This document shows, piece by piece, positions 8,178 through 17,594 of a stretch of 19,654 nt of DNA. Location of the stretch: NCBI GenBank assembly GCA_004552385.1, contig SFOL01000030.1, positions 1-19,654 on the forward strand, given 5' to 3'. The translations under genes were made by a program, and so were the position numbers. The notes under the pieces were generated by a model, which searched no databases, was not told the origin of the DNA, and saw only the letters and a list, made by a program, of their open reading frames with translations. The stretch's first letter is position 1. Each line of letters starts with the position of its first letter. The DNA is from Bacteroidales bacterium. Its GTDB lineage: Bacteria > Bacteroidota > Bacteroidia > Bacteroidales > Marinilabiliaceae.

Positions 8178-11117
8178 TCAGTCCTCGTCTCTCACCGCCC
8201 TCAGGGCCGTCGTAAGGTCGTCCTCGCGCTGCATATCCATCTTTTTGCGGAGTCTGTACCTGAGCATCTCCACGCCGCGCACGCTGATGTTCATTAGCGG
8301 CGCTATCTCCTTATTCTGCATGCCCATTATTATGTATACGCATAGCCTTTTCTCGTTGGTGGAGATCCATGGGAACTTGGCTTGCAGTTTGCGCATGAAG
8401 CTGTCGTTGACGATATCGAAGTTCTGCTCGAAGCGTTCCCAGTCCACCCTCGTGTTGGCGTCTTGCGCCAGTTTGTTCTGCATTTGCGCCAGCCTCTTGG
8501 ATGCCTGTTTGGCGTCGGCGGCCAGCAGATCCTCCTGCACCTTTGTCAGGTCTCGTTTCACCCTTGTTATCAGCTCATTGCGGTCCAGAGCGCTCAGCAT
8601 CATTTGGCTTAGCTCCTGGCTTTTGCTTTTCAGCTCGTCCTCGATCTTCTCGTTTTTCAGCTGCAATATCAGCTTGTCTCGCAAGAGGTTTTGCTGCGCG
8701 TATGCCTCCTGCTGTTTTCTCATCTCCTCCTCCTTTTGCCTCGCGACCCTGTCTTGCGCGTTCCTGTTGTGCACCCTCACGGCCATGGATGCCGCCCATG
8801 CCGCCGCGAGAGCCATGACGGCGTAGGCTGCTTTTGCCCACCATGTGAGCCACCATGGCGGCGTGATGGTGAACGTCATGGAAGTCCGTGCGGCAATCTC
8901 GCCGTCGTCGTGGCGCACTCTGACCGAGAACGTGTACTCGCCCGGGCTCAGGTATGTGTACTCCTTCTCCGTCTGGCCGCTCCACTCCGAGAATTCGCCC
9001 TCGCCGTCCGCGCTCAGCGCGCAGCTGTATTTGAGGTCTTTCTCGAAGCTTTGCGTGCACCCGTACTCGAACTTTATTGAGTTCCTGTTGAATGGGATTT
9101 TGATATCTTGCCTCCGCTCGGGAAATGAAGCCCCGTATATCACGCCCTCTTCGCCGGCGGAGATTGACGTCAGCTGCCTGATGAAGAGCTTAGGCCTCAT
9201 TTGTCGGTTTTTCACAATTGCGTTTTTCACGTCGGCGAGGGCGAAGCCCTGGATGCAGCTTACGATAGCCTGTCCGTCGCCGATGGTGCGCAGCTCGGTG
9301 AAGCCGTATGCGTAGAACTGCGGCAGGTCCCACACCAGTGTCGACTTTGTGGCGTATTGCCCCGTCTGCGGCGTGAGCAACCTCACCTTGAGAGCGTTGT
9401 TGGTTATGTACCACAGGTTGCCGTCTTTGTCTTTGCTCAGGCATGTGTAGAACGCGTTGGGCCCGTCGAGCAGGTTGAGAAGGCTGTCGTCGTCGGTCAG
9501 CTCGTTGTTGTCGTCCGTCATGTAGCTGTGGTTGCCCATGCTCACCAGTATCCTCCCGTCGAATTTCATGACGTTCAGGTACACAGTGCCGTCTTTCGGC
9601 TTCTCCATTATCATCTCCGTCGAGCAGTGAGTCATGTCGTGGCTTATCGTGACTCTCTCAAGCCCCCTCTCGGTGCATATCCACACCCTGTTGTTACTGT
9701 CAATTTCGAATGTCCGCGCCTGCTTTGGGCTGCCCTCCAGCTTGTTGGCTATTTTCACGCCGTCTGGCGTGACCCTGAGCACGTAGAGCCCGTCATAGCC
9801 GCCGGCCAGCGCGACGCTCTCGGCCAGCGGGAACGGCCTGACGAGCCAGAAACCGTCGGTTTTGCAAATAGGCTTCATGGCTTCGTGGCCCGCGAGTTCG
9901 AAGAGCCCGTTATTGTGGCAGCACAGTATGTGTCCGCCTATTTTGGCGAGGTTCCACACCTGCCCTATCGACCCTTCTATGAGCGACCCGTTGAAGGTGG
10001 GCTGGCTGTCGTCTATGGGGAATGGCGACTTGAAGAGGCCGCGGTTGGTGCCTATATATAAGACGTCTCCGTCGGCAATGGAGGTGTATCCCGTGCCGTA
10101 TTCGCTGAGCGTGCCGTAGAGCTGGCTCATGGGCGAGTCCATCTCCACGCAGTCTATGCCGTTGTCCAGTCCGCACCAGAGGTTGGCAGATTGGTCGAAC
10201 ATGAGTGAGAGGATTGTGTTGTTTTGCATCCCGTTGGCTGTGGTGAAGAATCTGGGTTTCGTCCCGTCGGCCCTTGTGAGCGCGACTCCCCCCATCACTG
10301 TTCCTTGGGCTATGTAAGAGTCGTTCACCGCGAGCGAGTACAGAGTGTTCCGTCCCACGTAGTCGTCAGCCTCCGTCGTCACTCTCTCAATCTTGCCGGC
10401 GGAGTAGGCGTAGAGACCTTTGGCTGTGCCTACGTAGAGTTTTCCGCCGTGGGCGCACGTCGTTATGAGTCCTTCGGCCGCCAACGCTTCCGACCCCGCT
10501 ATGGCGTCGGAGAATGATGAACCCGAGAGACGGAATATGCCGTCGGTCCGGAGCACGAAAAGCGAATCGCCCACGATGGCGCTGTCTATTATGTGCGCAC
10601 TGCTTTGCACTTTTCTGACGGCCTTGCTGACCCTGTCGTATACATATATTGTGGTGTGGGTGGTGAAATACGCATTGTCGCCCCGCGTCATTACGCCCCA
10701 TATGTCGCCGAACTCCCTCTCGCCCTCGCCCAGGCCGGTTGATATGGGCTCGTAGCGCAGGTTGCCGAATCCGTCGCTCTCGAAGCGCCCGAACTCGTTA
10801 TAGCCACCAGCAAAGATGTCGCCGTCCTCCGTCACACATATTGAGCGCATCGCTGACGAGTTCCACAAGCCATATAAGTCCCACCGCGAGCCGTCATACT
10901 CCAGCAGCCCGTAATTATTTGCCGCATACACCCATCCGTCGGCCCGCTGCGCTATGCACCAGTTCTGAGTGCCTGCGCCGTAGTCCGTGCGAGTGTAATT
11001 TGTGACGGGTGTCTGCCACACGGCCACCGCTGTCTGAGGTGCCAGGGCCGCCACTGAAGCGGCGGCATGAACCCAAAATCGGGTCAACATATTGGCTGCT
11101 CTCGTGAGAATTTTCAT
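8178..11117 (-). CDS. Membrane-spanning beta-propeller / triple-tyrosine regulator with LuxR-type HTH
   Basis: The 979-residue product is a one-piece sensor and transcription factor of the SusR-like kind, expected to sense a glycan fragment in the periplasm and bind DNA in the cytoplasm. The N-terminus is a signal-peptide-like segment. Residues about 35-680 hold repeated propeller blades with Reg_prop-type motifs (WVYAANNYGLLEYDG, LYVGTAKGLYAY, LYIGTNRGLFK, VWICTERGLERV). A Y_Y_Y-type Ig-like domain follows (about 685-755), then WW-rich entry to a transmembrane helix (about 758-782), a long Glu/Lys/Gln coiled coil (about 783-885) and a GerE-type helix-turn-helix (about 913-955, TNEKRLCV...NKEIAPLMNISVRGVEM). 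No kinase or receiver domain is present. I start at the ATG at 11117; an in-frame TTG lies two codons upstream. It diverges from susC, which is its likely target. Confidence 0.9.
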   Translation of the reverse strand: MKILTRAANMLTRFWVHAAASVAALAPQTAVAVWQTPVTNYTRTDYGAGTQNWCIAQRADGWVYAANNYGLLEYDGSRWDLYGLWNSSAMRSICVTEDGDIFAGGYNEFGRFESDGFGNLRYEPISTGLGEGEREFGDIWGVMTRGDNAYFTTHTTIYVYDRVSKAVRKVQSSAHIIDSAIVGDSLFVLRTDGIFRLSGSSFSDAIAGSEALAAEGLITTCAHGGKLYVGTAKGLYAYSAGKIERVTTEADDYVGRNTLYSLAVNDSYIAQGTVMGGVALTRADGTKPRFFTTANGMQNNTILSLMFDQSANLWCGLDNGIDCVEMDSPMSQLYGTLSEYGTGYTSIADGDVLYIGTNRGLFKSPFPIDDSQPTFNGSLIEGSIGQVWNLAKIGGHILCCHNNGLFELAGHEAMKPICKTDGFWLVRPFPLAESVALAGGYDGLYVLRVTPDGVKIANKLEGSPKQARTFEIDSNNRVWICTERGLERVTISHDMTHCSTEMIMEKPKDGTVYLNVMKFDGRILVSMGNHSYMTDDNNELTDDDSLLNLLDGPNAFYTCLSKDKDGNLWYITNNALKVRLLTPQTGQYATKSTLVWDLPQFYAYGFTELRTIGDGQAIVSCIQGFALADVKNAIVKNRQMRPKLFIRQLTSISAGEEGVIYGASFPERRQDIKIPFNRNSIKFEYGCTQSFEKDLKYSCALSADGEGEFSEWSGQTEKEYTYLSPGEYTFSVRVRHDDGEIAARTSMTFTITPPWWLTWWAKAAYAVMALAAAWAASMAVRVHNRNAQDRVARQKEEEMRKQQEAYAQQNLLRDKLILQLKNEKIEDELKSKSQELSQMMLSALDRNELITRVKRDLTKVQEDLLAADAKQASKRLAQMQNKLAQDANTRVDWERFEQNFDIVNDSFMRKLQAKFPWISTNEKRLCVYIIMGMQNKEIAPLMNISVRGVEMLRYRLRKKMDMQREDDLTTALRAVRDED

Positions 11118-11445
11118 ATCCAAGGGTCTTTTCTGAGCTCACAACATATTGCAAAATAAAGTAAAAGTGACAGATAGTCCACCTTACACGTCAATATCAT
11201 AAGAAAACCTGAGCAAGATTAGTGAGAGTTGAACAATTTTACAAATATCTGAAAGTCAGTAATTGCGCTATTATGTGTAGTGGTGTTTCTCTCCCTATGA
11301 GAAGCGTGTGCGAAATCGTGTAGTATGCATTTAAACACAAATTTTAAATCTGATTAGCACTTTTGCAACGTCAGCCGGCGACGGAAAAACCTCGCCCCCT
11401 GTCTGCAAAACACAACAGGAAAAGGAACTCAATAACGAACCAATT
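11118..11445. other. Divergent regulatory region between regulator and susC
   Basis: These 328 bases contain no gene and must hold both promoters. For susC the best -7 candidate is CACTTTTG at 11358-11365 (one base off TAnnTTTG), with no -33 element at the right distance. For the regulator, the - strand reads TTATTTTG near 11152, also one base off. Possible operator elements are an inverted repeat TTCTC-N7-GAGAA at 11287-11303 and a GC-rich imperfect palindrome (GTC-A-GCCGGC-GAC) at 11370-11382. A short inverted repeat CCTGT/ACAGG (11398-11402, 11415-11419) lies in the susC leader. AGGAAAAGGA is about 20 bases too far from the susC ATG for a normal ribosome site. All of these are candidates only. 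Confidence 0.4.
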
Positions 11446-14400
11446 ATGAAACAGGAAAGCAAGACTTACAGGTGTCTGCTGATGGCTCTGCTTCTCTTCG
11501 CCCCCTGCCTTGCCGCAAGCGTCTGGGCGCAAGACGAGGAGAGCGTGAGTGGCACCGTCCGCCAGAAAGAGGACGGACAGCCTTTGCCCTTCGTCAATAT
11601 AAGTATTAAGGGTACGACAATTGGCACTGTCTCTGACCTCGACGGAAAGTTCAATATCAAGATAAAAAAGGGGGAGACGCTCGTCTTCTCATTCATCGAC
11701 TGCGAGACCGCCGAGGTGCAGTACTCAGGCCAGCAGCTGCTTGACGTTCAGATGGCCAAGGGCGACATGTTGCTCGACGAGGTTGTAGCGGTGGGCTACG
11801 GCACGATGCGCAAGAGCGACGTTACCGGCGCGGTCACGTCAGTCAAGGCCGAAGCCCTTAAGCAGACCCCGGCTGCCGGACTCGACCAGGCCCTCCAGGG
11901 CAAGGCGGCAGGCGTCACAGTCAACGCGGGCAGCGGTCAGCCGGGCGCGGCGGCCGAGATCAGGATCAGAGGCATCGGCTCAGTAGTGGGCGACTGCTCA
12001 CCTGTTTACGTGGTCGACGGCATAATAACCGACAACATCTCGTTCCTCTCACCCTCCGACATCGTCTCGACCGAGATTCTTAAAGACGCCTCGGCCACTG
12101 CCATTTACGGCTCGCGAGGCGCAAACGGCGTCATCCTCGTCACGACGAAGTCTGGCTCAAAGGGCAAGGGCGTGATTAGCGTCGACGCCTACTTCGGCAT
12201 CCAGAACAGGTGGCGCAAGCTCGACCTCATGGGCCGCGACGAGATGGTGGAGACCAAGCTGCGCATAGACCCCATGAAGAACGGCGTAGGTCAGCTCGCC
12301 TTGTATAAGCAGGACGGCTTCAACGAGTGGATGCAGAGTTACAACATCGGCAAGTCCGACTACTCGCCAGCAGCCAAGACGGCTTCAGACCCCGATGGCT
12401 TCGACTATTCGCAGGTTGACACTGACTGGCAGGACGAGGTCTTCCGCAAGAACGCCAAGATAAGTAGCTACAGCATCTCCATGGATGGCGGCAACGACAA
12501 TGGCCACTACGCCTTTAGCGCTAACTACTTCAGCCAGGACGGAACTATCATAGGCTCTGACTACCAGCGTTTCACCATCCGTATCAATGCAGACTACAAA
12601 ATCAAGGATTGGCTCAAGATAGGCGAGCACCTCTCATTCTCGACCTCAAAGGGGCGCAACGCCATGAACAACAGCGCAAGCCCCGGCGCGTCTGTCATAT
12701 CCGCGGCTCTCGCCATGGCCCCGTGGGATCCCACCCACTACGCGGCGGGGACCATTTCCGCCAGCGGCAAGAGGGACCTCAGCGGCCAGATAGCCGCCTC
12801 GACCAACTTCAAGAATGTCGTAAACCCTTTCTCAATGGTGGAGCACAGCCACCCCGAGGATAAAGACGAGAGGCTCATAGGCGATGTTTACTTCGACGTC
12901 AACCCGATAAAAGACATCACTTGGCACACCGCCGTCAGCCTTGACATGGGAGTGACAAGGAACAGGCTCTTCAAAGATAAGTATCAGCACTCAGCCTTCG
13001 ACAAGGCGGACAAGAACTACATCTCCAGCAGCGTCAGCCGCCAGTCAACATTTGCAGAGGAGACTACCGTGACATGTAACAAGGACTTCGGCGAGAACTT
13101 CCTCAGCGTCATGGCCGGCCAGACCATGGAACAATACGTCTCTTACAAGATTGGCGGCTCAGGCGCGTCGGTTGTAAACGCCAGCGACTCAAACAACTGG
13201 TATCTCAACCAGGCCACTGAGGATCGCACCGAGGCGGGCGACGAGGTCTCGCGCAGCCGCAGGCTCTCTTTCCTCGGACGTGTGCACTACACCCTCTTCG
13301 ACCGTTACCTCCTGACCTTCAACTTCCGAGCCGACGGCTCGAGCAAGTTCCCGCAGAACACTTGGGGCTTCTTCCCCTCGGCGGCTATAGCGTGGCGCAT
13401 AAGCCATGAGCCTTGGATGCCTGAGACCGACATTCTCTCGCACCTTAAGCTCAGGCTCGGCTGGGGCAGGGTCGGCAACGACAAGGTCGGCAATGACTCC
13501 TTCACCATGAAGATGTTCACCTCCGGCCCGACCTTCGTCGACTACCCTCTCGGAACAGACCAGAGCCTTGCGCCCGGCGCGGCTGTGCTCACCCTCGTCA
13601 ACAAAAACGGCAAGTGGGAGAACAACGAGCAGTGGAACGCCGGCGTCGACTTCGGCCTCTTCGGCGGTGCGCTCGACGGCTCCATCGACTGGTTCCTCCG
13701 CGACACTAAAGACGCCCTCCTCTACGTCGACGCGCCGGCACATGCCGGCAACAGGTACTCGCTCCTGGCCAACGTCGGAACCCTCCGCAACCATGGTGTC
13801 GAGATTACGCTCGACTATTACGGCTCGGCCGGCGACAGCTTCACCTATGGCGTGGGCGGCAACGTCTCCTTTATCAAGAACGAGCTCGTCGAGCTCAACG
13901 GCGGACAGCCTCTCTGGGGAGACCGCACAGTCTGCAACGAGGGACTCGCGATGAACACCTTCTGGGGGTACAATTATCAAGGCATATATCGCACCGATGA
14001 GGAGGCCTTGGCTCACCAGTACGTTTTCTCGGCCAGCGAGATATCCGTTCACGCCGGAGACGCGAAATATGAGGACCGCGACGGCAACGGCAAGGTTGAC
14101 GACAACGACCGCATGGATCTCGGATCGCCATTCCCATGGCTCACCTACGGCATCAACCTTTCGGCCGCCTACAAGGGCTTCGACCTCTCCGCCTTCTTCC
14201 AAGGCGTCTGCGGCAACAAGATCTACAATGCGCTCCGCGAGCGCACTGAGGGTGCGGGAGACGAGTGCACGCTCAGCACCACGATGCGCGACGTGTGGGT
14301 CGGATATAAAGACGCAATCCGCAACAACATGGCCAAGAAGGGCATCGACTGGCAGCAGCTTGAGAACCGCAACGGCTCAATACCAAACCCGACAGGCGCG

Positions 14401-14661
14401 TCGAGCAACAAGCTGAACAACAGCAGACTGATTGAGGACGGCTCTTACCTCCGACTCAAGACCCTCCAGCTTGGCTACACCCTTCCGAAAGCAGTGGTCA
14501 GCAAAGCCAAGCTTGAAAAGGTCAGGTTCTACGTCAGCTGCACTAACCTCTTCACCATTACGGACTATACGGGATATGACCCCGAGGTGGGTGGCGGTGT
14601 TGACTACGGCAACTATCCGCAAAGCCGCACCCTCACGTTCGGACTCAACATGAGCCTGTAA
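11446..14661 (+). CDS. SusC-type TonB-dependent outer-membrane transporter
   Basis: The 1071-residue product is an outer-membrane barrel that imports oligosaccharides together with its SusD partner. A signal peptide (1-29, ending SVWAQ) precedes a carboxypeptidase-regulatory-like beta-sandwich (about 34-103, SGTVRQKEDGQPLPFVNISI), as in all SusC-class proteins. DEVVAVGYG (111-119) marks the join to the plug; the plug (about 125-238) contains VYVVDGI and the highly conserved AIYGSRGANGVILVTTKSG. The rest is the 22-strand barrel, ending in TFGLNMSL with the usual aromatic/hydrophobic C-terminus. Length is typical and the frame is intact. susD begins 28 bases after the stop, so they are one operon. 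The substrate, probably a beta-1,3-glucan oligosaccharide, is inferred only from the neighbouring GH128 gene. Confidence 0.96.
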   Translation: MKQESKTYRCLLMALLLFAPCLAASVWAQDEESVSGTVRQKEDGQPLPFVNISIKGTTIGTVSDLDGKFNIKIKKGETLVFSFIDCETAEVQYSGQQLLDVQMAKGDMLLDEVVAVGYGTMRKSDVTGAVTSVKAEALKQTPAAGLDQALQGKAAGVTVNAGSGQPGAAAEIRIRGIGSVVGDCSPVYVVDGIITDNISFLSPSDIVSTEILKDASATAIYGSRGANGVILVTTKSGSKGKGVISVDAYFGIQNRWRKLDLMGRDEMVETKLRIDPMKNGVGQLALYKQDGFNEWMQSYNIGKSDYSPAAKTASDPDGFDYSQVDTDWQDEVFRKNAKISSYSISMDGGNDNGHYAFSANYFSQDGTIIGSDYQRFTIRINADYKIKDWLKIGEHLSFSTSKGRNAMNNSASPGASVISAALAMAPWDPTHYAAGTISASGKRDLSGQIAASTNFKNVVNPFSMVEHSHPEDKDERLIGDVYFDVNPIKDITWHTAVSLDMGVTRNRLFKDKYQHSAFDKADKNYISSSVSRQSTFAEETTVTCNKDFGENFLSVMAGQTMEQYVSYKIGGSGASVVNASDSNNWYLNQATEDRTEAGDEVSRSRRLSFLGRVHYTLFDRYLLTFNFRADGSSKFPQNTWGFFPSAAIAWRISHEPWMPETDILSHLKLRLGWGRVGNDKVGNDSFTMKMFTSGPTFVDYPLGTDQSLAPGAAVLTLVNKNGKWENNEQWNAGVDFGLFGGALDGSIDWFLRDTKDALLYVDAPAHAGNRYSLLANVGTLRNHGVEITLDYYGSAGDSFTYGVGGNVSFIKNELVELNGGQPLWGDRTVCNEGLAMNTFWGYNYQGIYRTDEEALAHQYVFSASEISVHAGDAKYEDRDGNGKVDDNDRMDLGSPFPWLTYGINLSAAYKGFDLSAFFQGVCGNKIYNALRERTEGAGDECTLSTTMRDVWVGYKDAIRNNMAKKGIDWQQLENRNGSIPNPTGASSNKLNNSRLIEDGSYLRLKTLQLGYTLPKAVVSKAKLEKVRFYVSCTNLFTITDYTGYDPEVGGGVDYGNYPQSRTLTFGLNMSL

Positions 14662-14689
14662 GTCAACAACCTTTAACCTCAAGACTCAA

Positions 14690-16255
14690 ATGAAGAAGCA
14701 TATTATAATAACGGCGGGTGCCGCGCTCATGGCGCTCACTGCCTGCTCTGACTGGCTCGAAGAGCCGTCGCCAGGCGTCACAAAGCTCGACGATTACTTC
14801 TCGGGAGCCGATGCCGCAACGCAGAACGTTAATGGTTGCTACGCTCCCCTACAGTGGGAATATAACAAGACTTTCTACCCCGAGTGGTTCATAGGAGACG
14901 TCGTCAGCGATGACGCCCTCAAGGGAGGCCAGAACACAAATGACATGGCCGACGCCTACGACATGGAGAACTGGAAGACCATGCCGAACAACACCCTCCT
15001 GCTCGACTTCTACAGGAACCAGTTCCAAGGCATCGCCCGTTGTAACCTCTCCATCCACTACGTCAGCCAGATGGAGACTGACGAGACCCTCACGCTCCGG
15101 CTGCGAGACAGACTTCTTGCCGAGGCTCACTTCCTCAGGGCTTACTACTACTTCCGCCTCGTCAGGGTCTTCGGCGGGGTGCCCATTGTGGATTTTGTGG
15201 TGGATAGCGACAAGAATTGGAACATTCCACGCTCTGAGGCTTCCGAAGTCTATAAGTTCATCAAGGAGGATTTAATCTTCGCTCAGTCCAGACTGCCCGA
15301 GAAGAGGTCTTACGTCTCATCGGACATGGGCAGGGCCACCAAGGGTGCCGCCGAGGCCATGCTCCTCAAGACCAACCTCTACACTCATGACTATGAGGCG
15401 GCCCGACAATGGGGCGACTCGGTCATAAGCAAAGGTCAGTACACCCTGTGCTCCAACTATGCCGACAACTTTACCCTCGAGGGTGAGAACGGCCCCGAGT
15501 CAGTCTTCGAGATCCAGTATTCAGAGGACCCGACAAGCGACTACGGCGAGGGCAACGGCTTTACCCGCGGATGCTTTGACGTCATCATGACGCGCTCGCG
15601 CTCTGAGGCTCTCGGTGGCGGATGGGGGTTCAACCACCCCACTCAGAACCTCTACGACGAGTATGAGCATGGCGACATACGTCGCGACGTCACCATCCTC
15701 AACCCGACCGACGAGCAGATAAAGAACCCGGCTCAGGAGATCTATCTCGGCTCGAGGTATCACAACCGCAAGTACGGCATGTACACCAGTGACGATAACA
15801 GCCTCTACTACAAGCTGACGCACCCTACCCGCGGCCCGATCAACAACAAGCAGATTCGCTACGCCGACGTCCTCCTCATGTATGCTGAGGCTTGCGCCGA
15901 GACGGGCAAGGAAGCGGAGGCTATTGACGCTCTCAATCAGGTCCGCGGCCGTGCCATGATGGCGGACTACCCCGGCTACAAGTTCTGCATCAATGGCGAA
16001 GAGGTGGCCAATCCTACTCTCAAACAGGCTATTCGCCATGAGAGGCGTGTTGAGCTCGCCATGGAGGGCCATCGTTGGTTCGACCTATGCCGATGGGGCG
16101 TGGCCAAGGAGACCATGGACGCCTACAAGGCTACAGAGTCCGACGAGGCTCAGGCGCAGATGGCCGAATTTATCAAGGGTAAGCATGAGCTCTTTCCCAT
16201 TCCGAGCGATGAGCTCGACCTCAACTCGGCCCTTGAGCAGAACCCCGGCTACTAA
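14690..16255 (+). CDS. SusD-type glycan-binding outer-membrane lipoprotein
   Basis: The 521-residue product is the lid-like partner that delivers glycan to SusC. A lipoprotein signal peptide ends in LTAC with the lipidated Cys at 19, followed by SDWLEEPSP, a common SusD beginning. The SusD/RagB fold is shown by LLAEAHFLRAYYYFRLVRVFGGVP (about 142-165, with an internal split in this quotation only for position), the TPR-like segment RYADVLLMYAEACAE, the RRVELAMEGHRWFDLCRWG block and the terminal LEQNPGY, which is typical. The ATG at 14690 is the only start that yields a proper signal peptide. A G/C-rich hairpin follows the gene, so distal expression may be lower than that of susCD. Confidence 0.96.
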   Translation: MKKHIIITAGAALMALTACSDWLEEPSPGVTKLDDYFSGADAATQNVNGCYAPLQWEYNKTFYPEWFIGDVVSDDALKGGQNTNDMADAYDMENWKTMPNNTLLLDFYRNQFQGIARCNLSIHYVSQMETDETLTLRLRDRLLAEAHFLRAYYYFRLVRVFGGVPIVDFVVDSDKNWNIPRSEASEVYKFIKEDLIFAQSRLPEKRSYVSSDMGRATKGAAEAMLLKTNLYTHDYEAARQWGDSVISKGQYTLCSNYADNFTLEGENGPESVFEIQYSEDPTSDYGEGNGFTRGCFDVIMTRSRSEALGGGWGFNHPTQNLYDEYEHGDIRRDVTILNPTDEQIKNPAQEIYLGSRYHNRKYGMYTSDDNSLYYKLTHPTRGPINNKQIRYADVLLMYAEACAETGKEAEAIDALNQVRGRAMMADYPGYKFCINGEEVANPTLKQAIRHERRVELAMEGHRWFDLCRWGVAKETMDAYKATESDEAQAQMAEFIKGKHELFPIPSDELDLNSALEQNPGY

Positions 16256-16318
16256 GCCGGTCTACGCTCACGACAAGTGAATGTCCGTTTAGTTTAGTTT
16301 TTTTCTTGCGACAGCGCA

Positions 16319-16360
16319 CTCCCCCCTTTCAATTTATGGGTGGGGAGGGGGGAGGCCTTT
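16319..16360 (+). terminator. G/C-run hairpin after susD, possible partial terminator
   Basis: A perfect 9-bp stem joins CTCCCCCCT (16319-16327) and AGGGGGGAG (16346-16354) across an 18-base loop, with only CCTTT after it. A weak tail suggests partial termination or protection of the upstream susCD mRNA rather than a full stop. The G-rich arm (three G-runs at 16338-16352) could alternatively pair in other registers with the same C-run. Confidence 0.45.
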
Positions 16361-16399
16361 CGCTTCTGAATTTTGTAAACACATAAATTGCAAATAATT

Positions 16400-17410
16400 A
16401 TGAAGATTACTAAGTTCTTCGCCTTTGCCGCCATGGCGGCAAGCGCGCTCTCATTCGGAGCATGCTCTGATGATGACGACGACAACGACAACAACGACAC
16501 CCCGAAGCCTGAGGTCAAGGTTGAGTCCGTCACCCTCTCTGCCACAACCCTCAGCGTCGAGGCGGGTAAGACCGCGGTCCTCACAGCAACACTTAACCCG
16601 TCTGGTGCCACCGGCTCCGTCACTTGGACAACGTCTGACGCCGCCGTCGCTACCGTCGACAACGGTACTGTCACTGGCGTGAAAGAGGGCACCGCCACCA
16701 TCACGGCCTCTGTGGGCGACGTCAAGGGCGAGTGCCGCGTAACTGTGGGTAAGACAGGTGCTGACACACCGGACGTTCCTGAACTCACTGGTTCTGATTA
16801 CTATGTTTTCCAGCTCGATGAGACAACTTACGATGCTAACACCAGCAAGATTAAATTGGATCTGCGCGTAGACGACTCGTCCAAGTTCCTTTATATCTGG
16901 GAAGGCACTTATACCGGAGGGACGTCAACAGGAAAGAACTTCTTTGGACTTGCTGAGGGTTGGGTTTCCGTGGTTGTCGGCAATGCGGGTTGGTCTGGCT
17001 TAGGCCTCTGCTATGGTAAAACAAATGATGATAATGGCCCGGAAGCCAAGATTGATCTTAGCGCCCTCTACGATGTTTACGTCAACGCTGATCAGTACAC
17101 CTTCCACATTGCCATGAAGTCAACCGACAATGCTTCCCACTGCATCATTTTCTACGGCAAGGACTCTGAGGTTAAGTATGCCCTTGGTGGTGAGTTCGTG
17201 GACAATGGCGTGACCATCCCCAGCGTAGGCGACTTCGAGCGTGACGGCGAGTGGCACGAGATTGAAATCCCCGCCTCTAAGCTTGTTGAGGATGGCCTTA
17301 TTTATCCCGAGGCTTGGAGTGTTACTGGTCAGAACATTATCGCGTTCCTCTCTGGCGGAAAAGCTGGCACAACGCTCGACTATGACGCCATGTACTTCTA
17401 CAAGAAATAA
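16400..17410 (+). CDS. Probable surface glycan-binding lipoprotein with Big_2 Ig-like domain
   Basis: The 336-residue product sits where PULs usually encode a surface glycan-binding protein. A lipoprotein signal peptide ends in FGAC (Cys22), followed by SDDDDDNDNND, a strong surface-export type acidic stretch. Residues about 40-116 form a bacterial Ig-like group 2 domain (VESVTLSATTLSVEAGKTAV...ITASVGDVKGECRVTV), likely a spacer. Residues about 123-336 form a second domain rich in Trp, Tyr and Phe with alternating beta-strand pattern (YYVFQLDETTY, FLYIWEGTY, GWVSVVVGNAGWSGLG), ending in LDYDAMYFYKK; it looks like a carbohydrate-binding beta-sandwich, but I cannot name its family. No catalytic motif is seen. 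An in-frame TTG at 16388 would spoil the signal peptide, so the ATG at 16400 is chosen. It is downstream of susD by 144 bases. Confidence 0.85.
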   Translation: MKITKFFAFAAMAASALSFGACSDDDDDNDNNDTPKPEVKVESVTLSATTLSVEAGKTAVLTATLNPSGATGSVTWTTSDAAVATVDNGTVTGVKEGTATITASVGDVKGECRVTVGKTGADTPDVPELTGSDYYVFQLDETTYDANTSKIKLDLRVDDSSKFLYIWEGTYTGGTSTGKNFFGLAEGWVSVVVGNAGWSGLGLCYGKTNDDNGPEAKIDLSALYDVYVNADQYTFHIAMKSTDNASHCIIFYGKDSEVKYALGGEFVDNGVTIPSVGDFERDGEWHEIEIPASKLVEDGLIYPEAWSVTGQNIIAFLSGGKAGTTLDYDAMYFYKK

Positions 17411-17459
17411 GCACTGCTTATTTTAATATTCTGAAACTGAGCGTTTTTATTGATGTTTT

Positions 17460-17515
17460 AATGGGGGCGGGACGTATTACCTCGGGTGTAGCCCCGCCCC
17501 CATTGCCTTTCTTCT
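17460..17515 (+). terminator. Long GC-rich hairpin between binding protein and GH128 gene
   Basis: A perfect 12-bp stem (AATGGGGGCGGG at 17460-17471 with CCCGCCCCCATT at 17493-17504) is followed by GCCTTTCTTCTC. The U-tract is interrupted, so efficiency is hard to judge. It would end or reduce transcription from susC before the GH128 gene, which may then depend on read-through or its own promoter; I find no TAnnTTTG box in 17505-17594. Confidence 0.65.
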
Positions 17516-17594
17516 CACATTACCGCCCGACTTGTCGCGGAGCGCCTCTTTATAATCCCTACCCTATTATAATTCGATAGACATCCTCATTCCA

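Noticed and set aside
13189..14202. A 337-codon open frame on the - strand opposite susC
   Set aside because: It is antisense to an intact susC gene, has unusual composition (Val/Glu/Ala-rich) and matches no family.
16338..16355. G-rich run that could form a G-quadruplex
   Set aside because: Only three separate G-runs of three or more are present, and the hairpin with the C-run at 16321-16326 is a better explanation.
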